A DNA stretch of 9,414 bases from Robiginitomaculum sp. (GTDB lineage: Bacteria; Pseudomonadota; Alphaproteobacteria; Caulobacterales; Maricaulaceae): contig JAKITZ010000087.1 of NCBI GenBank assembly GCA_021647805.1, positions 1 to 9,414 on the forward strand, read 5' to 3'. The position numbers were made by a program, and so were the translations under genes. Below are positions 1-4,641 of this stretch, one piece after another (position 1 is the stretch's first letter; every line of letters begins with the position of its first letter). Below the pieces are notes generated by a model. The model ran no database searches. It had not been told where the DNA came from and saw only the letters and a program-made list of their open reading frames with translations.

Positions 1-20
1 TCGTCAAGACAAAGAAACTT

Positions 21-44
21 AAATTTGCGGATAATGCAAAATTT
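21..44 (-). terminator. Weak candidate terminator after the dodecin gene
   Basis: An imperfect inverted repeat (AAATTTGC at 21-28 against GCAAAATTT at 36-44, 7-nt loop) overlaps the dodecin stop codon. Read on the minus strand it is followed by a T-rich but interrupted stretch. The stem is AT-rich and the T-run is poor, so this is only a possible end of the dodecin transcript. Confidence 0.2.
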
Positions 45-243
45 ATTTCACTTCAAAAGTGATCTGCATATTTACCCGATATTTGTCTATTTTTCCATCT
101 TTCACCGTAACAGAAAGATGGTTGACGCTGGCCGAGCGGACATGTTTTACCGTTTTACTAAAGCGATCAACAGCATTGGTCATTGCGTGCTCAAAGCTTT
201 TACTGGAATCCGATAAAATTTGCGAAGATTTCATGATGGTCAT
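43..243 (-). CDS. Dodecin-family protein lacking the usual flavin-stacking Trp
   Basis: This 66-residue protein has the size and pattern of a complete dodecin, a small beta-alpha-beta-beta protein that forms hollow dodecamers and in studied members stores or buffers flavins. Recognisable parts are the first strand and helix (SSQILSDSSKSFEHAMTNAV, residues 6-25), the SKTVKHV segment (29-35) and the terminal strands VKDGKIDKYRVNMQITFEV. Flavin-binding dodecins usually have a Trp before the second strand (about KSAWV) and a Gln in the last strand (YQV). Here these positions are Ser39 and Arg56, so flavin binding is doubtful. The ATG at 241-243 has an AAAAGGAA ribosome site six bases upstream. 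The gene is probably monocistronic, transcribed away from the DUF465 gene behind it, with its own promoter candidate. The fold assignment is firm; the ligand is not. Confidence 0.88.
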   Translation of the reverse strand: MTIMKSSQILSDSSKSFEHAMTNAVDRFSKTVKHVRSASVNHLSVTVKDGKIDKYRVNMQITFEVK

Positions 244-253
244 TTAATGTTCC

Positions 254-265
254 TTTTGATCAAAA
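254..265. repeat. 12-bp perfect palindrome over the dodecin ribosome site
   Basis: TTTTGATCAAAA is a perfect palindrome lying between the candidate dodecin promoter and its start codon, and it overlaps the A-rich side of the Shine-Dalgarno sequence. It could be an operator half-site arrangement or chance in AT-rich DNA. No regulator is implied by the neighbours. Confidence 0.25.
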
Positions 266-290
266 CAATACTTCAAAGCTTAAAGTACCA

Positions 291-319
291 TTTTTATCAG
301 AAATAACCAGTGCCGACAA
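291..319 (-). promoter_or_regulatory. Candidate sigma70-type promoter for dodecin
   Basis: On the minus strand TTGTCG (314-319) is followed after 17 bases by TAAAAA (291-296). Spacing is ideal and the -35 keeps the TTG core, while the -10 is a partial match. It would start transcription near 284, about 40 bases before the dodecin ATG. Seen by eye only. Confidence 0.35.
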
Positions 320-341
320 TGACGCGGTCAAAACCCAAAGA

Positions 342-551
342 TTATGCAATAATATCCGGTATAATACGGTTTCGTATTTTGGCAATTTTGTCTTTAAGGC
401 TCAGCTTTCTCTTTTTAAGACGAGCGATTTTTAACTGATCAGAAGCACCGGTTTCAATCAGTGCTGAAATTGCGCTGTCAAGATCACGGTGTTCTTCATT
501 CAAAAGAGCTAAAGCCGCCCGTAATTCATTTAAATCATCTGATAATTGCAA
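342..551 (-). CDS. YdcH/DUF465-family short coiled-coil protein
   Basis: A roughly 69-residue, highly charged helical protein matching the DUF465 (YdcH-like) pattern: an N-terminal helix with LNEEHRDLDSAI and a C-terminal helix with the signature LKKRKLSLKDKIAKI. The family is common in alphaproteobacteria and has no established biochemical function; the sequence suggests a short antiparallel coiled coil. No ATG exists between the ubiX stop codon and the coding pattern, so it must use a non-ATG start. A strong GGGAGGG (559-565) is only one base from a TTG at 557 but seven from the TTG at 549-551, so I prefer 551. The other choice adds only two residues. It follows ubiX by under 30 bases in the same direction and is probably co-transcribed with it. 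A paralogue lies on the other side of ubiX. Confidence 0.85.
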   Translation of the reverse strand: MQLSDDLNELRAALALLNEEHRDLDSAISALIETGASDQLKIARLKKRKLSLKDKIAKIRNRIIPDIIA

Positions 552-578
552 ACTCAAACCCTCCCTTAATTGAAATGC

Positions 579-1151
579 CTAACTCCAGCGTTTTACATCT
601 TTTCGCGCCAAGCCGAAATTGTCCAAGACCCGATCCAGTGTGTGATCGACTATTTCTTCGATGTTTCGTGGTTTTAGGTAAAAAGCTGGTACTGGCGGAG
701 CAATAATTGCTCCCATTTCAGCCAAAGCAGTAAGCGAGCGTAAATGCCCCAAATGTAGCGGAGTTTCGCGCACCATCAGCAAAAGTTTGCGCTGTTCTTT
801 TAAGGTCACATCAGCAGCTCTGGTTAACAGTGACGAGGTAACGCCAGTGGCAATTTCCGACCAGGTTCTTACCGAACAAGGAGCAATAACCATGCCTCTG
901 GTTAGAAATGACCCCGAAGCAATGGTTGCACCAACGTCTGCTACTTTATAAACTACATCTGCCAGCGACTTTACTTCACCGGCACTTAAATCGGTCTCCA
1001 TTGATAAGGCCAATTCGGCAGCCTTGCTCATTACCAAATGGGTTGGCACGTTTAATTCGCGTAATATCTGCAATAACCGGACAGCGAAGATGCTTCCCGA
1101 TGCACCAGAAACACCAATAACAATCGGTAAATTAGAAGGTTGAGCTTGCAT
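579..1151 (-). CDS. ubiX: Flavin prenyltransferase UbiX
   Basis: UbiX attaches a dimethylallyl group to FMN to make prenylated FMN, the cofactor of UbiD-type decarboxylases, most often the one acting in ubiquinone synthesis. The 190-residue length is normal. The FMN-binding loop VSGASGS is at residues 14-20, the APCSVRT active-site motif at 90-96 (commonly APCSMKT in relatives), the conserved block LLTRAADVTLKEQRKLLLM at 108-126 and RETPL right after it, and the PAFY motif at 155-158. All hallmark regions are present, so the enzyme should be active. The start is the ATG at 1149-1151, with only a weak GGAT upstream. The gene is divergent from the DUF465 gene at 1237 and probably leads a two-gene unit with the DUF465 gene downstream. 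No ubiD is in the window. A Pad1-like role is the same chemistry. Confidence 0.95.
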   Translation of the reverse strand: MQAQPSNLPIVIGVSGASGSIFAVRLLQILRELNVPTHLVMSKAAELALSMETDLSAGEVKSLADVVYKVADVGATIASGSFLTRGMVIAPCSVRTWSEIATGVTSSLLTRAADVTLKEQRKLLLMVRETPLHLGHLRSLTALAEMGAIIAPPVPAFYLKPRNIEEIVDHTLDRVLDNFGLARKDVKRWS

Positions 1152-1178
1152 TTAATTATCCATGCGACAAATTGTGAT

Positions 1179-1207
1179 GTGACGGATACACGGTTTTCTG
1201 TCATACT
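1179..1207 (+). promoter_or_regulatory. Candidate promoter for the 1237 DUF465 gene
   Basis: GTGACG (1179-1184) and CATACT (1202-1207) are separated by 17 bases and lie just upstream of a strong AAAAGGAG ribosome site (1223-1230). The leader would be about 20-25 bases. The boxes are partial matches to the sigma70 consensus, recognised by eye. Confidence 0.35.
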
Positions 1208-1236
1208 AACAGTCTTCATTACAAAAGGAGATATAT

Positions 1237-1407
1237 ATGTCTATACAAGCGCGGATCAAAGAATTAGATAATCGTCACGCAAAACTTGAAACCAAAATAA
1301 CCGCAGAACAAAAAAGGCCGGCTTTTGACACGGTTTATATTTCCGCTCTTAAAAAACAAAAATTAGCATTAAAAGAACAACTTACCGGACTAAAACGACA
1401 ACACTAA
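1237..1407 (+). CDS. Second short YdcH/DUF465-family protein
   Basis: A 56-residue reading frame (starts MSIQARIKEL, ends GLKRQH) with a textbook ribosome site, AAAAGGAG, six bases before its ATG. It carries the same two-helix DUF465 pattern as the protein at 342-551: an N-terminal helix (LDNRHAKLETKI, residues 10-21), a short linker, and the signature ALKKQKLALKEQLTGL at 37-52, nearly identical in layout to LKKRKLSLKDKIAKI of the paralogue. It is very basic and has no signal peptide or membrane segment. It sits divergent to ubiX across an 85-base gap and 59 bases before the SDR gene, with which it may share a transcript. The function of this family is unknown. Confidence 0.85.
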   Translation: MSIQARIKELDNRHAKLETKITAEQKRPAFDTVYISALKKQKLALKEQLTGLKRQH

Positions 1408-1423
1408 CCTTAAAGTCTCTAAC

Positions 1424-1454
1424 AAAAAACGAGAACAGCTCTTCCCTGCTCTCG
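1424..1454 (-). terminator. Rho-independent terminator, minus-strand orientation
   Basis: Arms at 1430-1438 and 1446-1454 pair over nine positions around a 7-nt loop. On the minus strand the single non-Watson-Crick pair is a G-U wobble, and the hairpin is followed directly by six T (1424-1429 on the complement). On the plus strand the same position is an A-C mismatch and no T-run follows. It therefore faces minus-strand transcription, although the only minus-strand gene upstream of it is trcR, beyond the oppositely oriented SDR gene. In plus sense the same hairpin lies just before the SDR ribosome site. Confidence 0.5.
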
Positions 1455-1466
1455 GCAGGAAAGATC

Positions 1467-2270
1467 ATGCAAGATATACGAACCGTTTTAATAACCGGTG
1501 GAGCTAAGGGCATTGGCCTAGCTTGTGCCAGAAAATTTGCTCAGGCCAAATGCAATGTGATTATCGCCGATAGTAACGACAAGGCTGGAAACCGCGCCGC
1601 TGATGATCTAAGTGGCGAAAAAGGCGAGGTATTGTTCGTTTCTTGCGATGTTAGCGATCTATTATCAGTGCGTAATTTGTTTGCTCGGATTAGATCAAAT
1701 TTTGGCCGGCTTGATGTTTTGGTCAATAATGCCGGAATCGTTGCAAGCGGCGATATATTATCGCTAGAAATAGAAGACTATGACCGGGTTATGGGGGTTA
1801 ATTTGCGCGGCAGCTTTTTAATTGCCCAAGAAGCCGCTAAACAAATGGTCGAGCAAATAGAAGAAGAGCAAGATCGCGAACGGGATCGGCTGGGCAATTA
1901 TGCAATAATAAACATGTCTTCGGTTAACGCCGTTATGGCGATTCCCGATCAATTGGCCTATGTCACCACTAAAGGCGGGCTTAACCAAATGACCAAGGCA
2001 ATGGCTTTGCGGTTGGCGGAGTATGGAATACGGGTAAATGCCGTTGGCCCAGGTAGTATTAACACAGATGTTCTAAAATCGGTTGCCGGTAATCCAGAGG
2101 CAAAACAAAAAATTATGTCACGTACCCCGCTTGGCCATATCGGCGAGCCGGAACAAATCGCTAGCATCGTACAATTTCTTGCGTCCAAAGATGCCAGCTA
2201 TATTACCGGGCAGTGTTTGTACGCAGATGGTGGACGATTGGCACTGAATTATACGATAGACTCGGCTTAA
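1467..2270 (+). CDS. SDR-family NAD(P)-dependent oxidoreductase
   Basis: A classical short-chain dehydrogenase/reductase of 267 residues. The Rossmann glycine motif TGGAKGIG is at residues 10-17, DV at 61-62, NNAG at 87-90, and the catalytic set is Asn112, Ser152, Tyr165 and Lys169 (YVTTK), followed by the GPG loop at 194-196 and YADGG near the C-terminus. The overall pattern resembles FabG-type 3-oxoacyl reductases and sugar or secondary-alcohol dehydrogenases, but the substrate cannot be read from the sequence. Asp35 after the second strand (VIIADS) favours NAD over NADP. An unusually acidic and charged insertion, about residues 128-144 (EEEQDRERD), separates helix 4 from strand 5. The ATG at 1467 has AGGAAAG (1457-1463) as ribosome site. 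The gene ends 8 bases from the oppositely oriented trcR. Confidence 0.92.
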   Translation: MQDIRTVLITGGAKGIGLACARKFAQAKCNVIIADSNDKAGNRAADDLSGEKGEVLFVSCDVSDLLSVRNLFARIRSNFGRLDVLVNNAGIVASGDILSLEIEDYDRVMGVNLRGSFLIAQEAAKQMVEQIEEEQDRERDRLGNYAIINMSSVNAVMAIPDQLAYVTTKGGLNQMTKAMALRLAEYGIRVNAVGPGSINTDVLKSVAGNPEAKQKIMSRTPLGHIGEPEQIASIVQFLASKDASYITGQCLYADGGRLALNYTIDSA

Positions 2271-2278
2271 AACCTGCT

Positions 2279-2947
2279 CTAGCTTTTATCGTCTGAAAAC
2301 GAACCAAAGACCGACTCGGCACTAACCTTTTTTGGTGTAAGGTCAACTGGCTCATCAGCTGGCGCCAATGTATCTTCTTCCACCGGGTCATGAACAATAC
2401 CGGCTTTTTCATCAGCAATACGTTTTTTCTCAGCGGCTATTTTAACCACAGAATCAAGGTCAATTTGTGTACAAAGGCCAACTGATACTGGGTCAACAGG
2501 TTTAATCTGGCTGGCATTCCAATGGGTACGATCACGAACCGAAATAATGGTTGGTTTGGTCGTGCCGATTAATTTGGAAATTTGTACGTCGGAAACCTCA
2601 GGGTGATTACGAACAATCCATGCAATTGAATCAGGTCTGTTTTGACGACGGGATACCGGAGTGTAACGCGGGCCTCTACGCTTTTGTTGCATTTTATCAG
2701 CGTGCTTGGGAATTACCGCAATCATTCGATAATCGCTGTCATCTTCGGCTTTTTTGATTTCGTCGCGGGTTAATTGTCCGCCGCTAATTGGATCAAGGCC
2801 ACGCACACCTTGTGCCACATCGCCATCGGCAATGCCTTTGATTTCCAAAGGGTGCATAGAACAAAAATCAGCTATTTGAGAAAATGTCAGTGACGTGTTG
2901 TCAACCAGCCAGACGGCAGTTGCCTTTGGCATCAAAATATCGGTCAT
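2279..2947 (-). CDS. trcR: Cell cycle transcriptional regulator TrcR (DUF1013)
   Basis: A 222-residue protein of the alphaproteobacterial DUF1013 family, now named TrcR, a DNA-binding regulator linked to the CtrA cell-cycle network. The family hallmark N-terminus MPKATAVWLVDNTSLTFSQI is followed by a helix-turn-helix-like segment (about residues 20-42, ending GIADGD) and the GLDPI stretch. A second helix-turn-helix-like segment (about 107-140, NHPEVSDVQISKLIGTTKPTI) follows a basic linker (KRRGPRY). The C-terminal 50 residues are acidic and probably disordered. I start it at the ATG at 2945-2947, eight bases from GGAG (2956-2959); a TTG one codon earlier is less likely. It is convergent with the SDR gene and divergent from the DUF1192/rcdA pair. 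Its leader contains a terminator-like hairpin, suggesting attenuation or a leader RNA. The family assignment is firm; targets here are unknown. Confidence 0.92.
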   Translation of the reverse strand: MTDILMPKATAVWLVDNTSLTFSQIADFCSMHPLEIKGIADGDVAQGVRGLDPISGGQLTRDEIKKAEDDSDYRMIAVIPKHADKMQQKRRGPRYTPVSRRQNRPDSIAWIVRNHPEVSDVQISKLIGTTKPTIISVRDRTHWNASQIKPVDPVSVGLCTQIDLDSVVKIAAEKKRIADEKAGIVHDPVEEDTLAPADEPVDLTPKKVSAESVFGSFSDDKS

Positions 2948-2966
2948 CAAAATAGCTCCAAAATAT

Positions 2967-2992
2967 AAAAAGCCCGGCTGATCAGCCGGGCT
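2967..2992 (-). terminator. Strong intrinsic terminator or attenuator in the trcR leader
   Basis: A perfect 22-bp palindrome (2971-2992: arms AGCCCGGCT and AGCCGGGCT around GATC) is followed on the minus strand by TTTTT and then ATATTTT. This is the canonical intrinsic terminator shape, GC-rich and with a T-run, oriented for minus-strand transcription. It lies only about 20 bases before the trcR ATG, and the trcR ribosome site follows the T-run. It must either end an RNA made upstream on the minus strand, act as an attenuator of trcR, or trcR must be transcribed from a promoter overlapping it. On the plus strand there is no T-run. Confidence 0.7.
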
Positions 2993-3000
2993 GTACCAGA

Positions 3001-3034
3001 TGTTAGCCTTAGAGAAATAATACCAAAGCTAACA
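3001..3034 (-). ncRNA. Stem-loop in the trcR leader, possible structured or small RNA
   Basis: Arms 3001-3010 and 3025-3034 form a 10-bp stem around a 14-nt loop. On the minus strand the only imperfect pair is a G-U wobble; on the plus strand it is an A-C mismatch, which favours an RNA read on the minus strand. Eight bases after it comes the terminator-like hairpin at 2971-2992. Two hairpins in tandem followed by a T-run are what a small RNA or an attenuator leader looks like. No known riboswitch class was recognised. Confidence 0.35.
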
Positions 3035-3045
3035 ATTATTATGAC

Positions 3046-3150
3046 TTATAAAGCTGTTTTGCTAAAAAGCAAAGCGTCAATACTGCCTTTTCTTATGGCT
3101 TGTAGAATTTTTATTACTGGTTTTTTGTTACCGTTTACGGTATATATCAT
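3046..3150 (-). CDS. Possible 34-residue leader peptide upstream of trcR
   Basis: An ATG at 3148-3150 opens a 34-codon frame (starts MIYTVNGNKK, ends LFSKTAL) that stops just before the stem-loop of the trcR leader. The product is basic and I recognise no family. There is no clear Shine-Dalgarno sequence before it, and a frame this short arises easily by chance in AT-rich DNA. It is listed because its position, ending ahead of a stem-loop and terminator, is what a translated attenuation leader would show. Confidence 0.15.
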   Translation of the reverse strand: MIYTVNGNKKPVIKILQAIRKGSIDALLFSKTAL

Positions 3151-3176
3151 AAGTAGAGCTAAGTTGTGGAAACAAA

Positions 3177-3368
3177 ATGAACCTAGAAGACGATTTACCA
3201 CAGACAAAAAAACCTGCGGCCATTGGCGACGATTTATATGATTTTTCAGTGGCGGAGCTAGAGCAGAGAATTATTCTATTTGAGCAAGAAATTGTACGAA
3301 CAAGGCAAGCTCACAAACAAAAATCAACTGGAATGAGCGCTGCAAATGCTTTATTTGGCAAATCATAA
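3177..3368 (+). CDS. DUF1192-family small protein
   Basis: A complete 63-residue protein of the alphaproteobacterial DUF1192 family. It has an acidic and lysine-rich start (MNLEDDLPQTKKPAAIGDDL), then the family core FSVAELEQRIILFEQEIVRTR (about residues 23-43), a short amphipathic coiled-coil helix, and an alanine-containing tail (SAANALFGKS). The function is not known. The ATG at 3177 is preceded by GTGGAAAC, a weak ribosome site. It lies 75 bases upstream of the RcdA-like gene in the same direction. In other alphaproteobacteria, as I remember, DUF1192 and DUF1465 genes are often neighbours, so the pair is probably an old arrangement. A second ATG-initiated frame overlapping its 5' end is not supported. 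Confidence 0.85.
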   Translation: MNLEDDLPQTKKPAAIGDDLYDFSVAELEQRIILFEQEIVRTRQAHKQKSTGMSAANALFGKS

Positions 3369-3443
3369 AAAAAATGGCAAGGTGTTTGCAGTATCCATTG
3401 TCAAATACTCCTTTTTGCTCCCTTTTGAGACGAGATATGCAAT

Positions 3444-3935
3444 ATGACTGATGAATTTGCTGCCCAATTGAATGATTTTACTGCTTCTGAGTTGTTTTCG
3501 CGATCTTTTCGCGAAGGCATGGATCTGGTTGAAGAGGCCGCTGCTTACCTTGACGGGCCAGGCCGTGAAGAAAGCCGAGCTTTACCAAGAGACGGCGCAT
3601 TGGCTTATGCTGGTGAAAGCATGCGTTTGACTACGCGGTTAATGCAGGTAGCTAGCTGGTTATTGGTACAAAGAGCGGTTCGTGAAAAAGAAATGAGCAT
3701 TGAAGATGCTTGTGACGAGAAATATCGCCTAGGTCGTGACAAAATCAGAAAGGCAGATCTGGACAACAAGCAAACGCCAGCTACCTTACAAGACCTGATC
3801 GCCCGCACAGATAAAGTATTCGATCGTATTAGCCGCCTTGATGCGCAAATTTACGGCGAACAAGGCCGCAAAGCGCAAACTAATGCGGTTTCTGATCAGC
3901 ACGCGGCATTGTCTGCGGCTTTTGGTAAAAAATAA
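3444..3935 (+). CDS. rcdA: RcdA-like protein (DUF1465), CtrA-degradation adaptor family
   Basis: A 163-residue cytoplasmic helical protein of the DUF1465 family. Its founding member, Caulobacter RcdA, works with CpdR and PopA to deliver CtrA and other substrates to the ClpXP protease during the cell cycle. The family signature is clear: FREGMDLVEEAAAYLDGPGR (residues 22-41), SRALPRDGALAYAGESMRLT (44-63) and TTRLMQVASWLLVQRAVREK, forming the three-helix core. The C-terminal third is charged and ends in an alanine-rich tail (HAALSAAFGKK), as in relatives. The ATG at 3444 has only a weak purine stretch (GAGACGAG) upstream. It follows the DUF1192 gene and converges on rpe with 3 bases between the two stop codons. 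Whether it acts on CtrA here is inferred from the family; many DUF1465 proteins are untested. Confidence 0.88.
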   Translation: MTDEFAAQLNDFTASELFSRSFREGMDLVEEAAAYLDGPGREESRALPRDGALAYAGESMRLTTRLMQVASWLLVQRAVREKEMSIEDACDEKYRLGRDKIRKADLDNKQTPATLQDLIARTDKVFDRISRLDAQIYGEQGRKAQTNAVSDQHAALSAAFGKK

Positions 3936-3938
3936 ACT

Positions 3939-4619
3939 TCAAGAACGAGCGGTATCTGCGGCATCACGGATTGCTGTAATATTAGCTCTGTAAGTGTCCA
4001 TGCTTTGCGCACCTTTGCCAAACACAGCCGATCCTGCAACCAAAACATCAGCGCCAGCAGCCACCACCAAAGGTGCTGTTGTTGGATTGATACCGCCATC
4101 AACTTCGATCAATATATCACGATCACCGATCATGGCCTTTAGGCGGCGGATCTTATCAGTCTGACTGGCCAAAAAACTTTGCCCGCCAAACCCGGGGTTT
4201 ACGCTCATCACAATAACCATATCCAACCGGTCAAGAACATATTCCAGAACGGCTTCACTGGTGGAAGGGTTTAATGCCGCGCCAGCCTTGCAACCAAGAT
4301 CGCGGATAACTTGCAAACTGCGATCCAGATGCGGACAGGCTTCGGGGTGAATGGATATATTATCAGCGCCAGCATCAGCAAACGCCTGCAAATACGGATC
4401 AGCCGGCTCGATCATCAAATGCACGTCCATCACGGTTTTAATGTGCGGCCTGATGGCGGCGCAAACATCGGCGCCGATGGTTAAGTTCGGAACAAAATGA
4501 CCGTCCATTACATCAATATGCACCCAGTCACAGCCGGCTTGCTCGACAGCCTCGATCTCGCGCCCTAATTGCGCAAAATCTGCCGACAAAATGCTCGGTG
4601 AAATTAATGTTGTGCTCAT
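3939..4619 (-). CDS. rpe: Ribulose-phosphate 3-epimerase
   Basis: Interconverts D-ribulose 5-phosphate and D-xylulose 5-phosphate in the pentose phosphate pathway and the Calvin cycle. The 226-residue TIM barrel is of normal length and intact: SPSILSADF at residues 7-15, the HIDVMDGHFVPNLTIG signature at 34-49, VHLMI at 66-70, MSVNPGFGGQ at 138-147, and VDGGI at 173-177. The expected metal and acid-base residues His34, Asp36, His67 and Asp174 are all present, as is the AGS phosphate loop near 195. The ATG at 4617-4619 has AGGAG six bases upstream. It is the last gene of the fbp-tkt-rpe unit, 22 bases after the tkt stop, so it is almost certainly co-transcribed. Function is confident; the pathway depends on genes outside the window. 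Confidence 0.97.
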   Translation of the reverse strand: MSTTLISPSILSADFAQLGREIEAVEQAGCDWVHIDVMDGHFVPNLTIGADVCAAIRPHIKTVMDVHLMIEPADPYLQAFADAGADNISIHPEACPHLDRSLQVIRDLGCKAGAALNPSTSEAVLEYVLDRLDMVIVMSVNPGFGGQSFLASQTDKIRRLKAMIGDRDILIEVDGGINPTTAPLVVAAGADVLVAGSAVFGKGAQSMDTYRANITAIRDAADTARS

Positions 4620-4641
4620 TTATCGCTCCTGCTTAACTGAG

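Noticed and set aside
3057..3073. Small inverted repeat TTTGCT-AAAA-AGCAAA as a terminator
   Set aside because: The stem is only six AT-rich pairs with no following T-run on either strand, so it is likely chance.
3041..3241. 66-codon plus-strand frame with a hydrophobic middle, overlapping the DUF1192 gene
   Set aside because: It has no ribosome site, runs out of frame into the well-supported DUF1192 gene, its second half is just the shifted DUF1192 sequence, and it matches no family.
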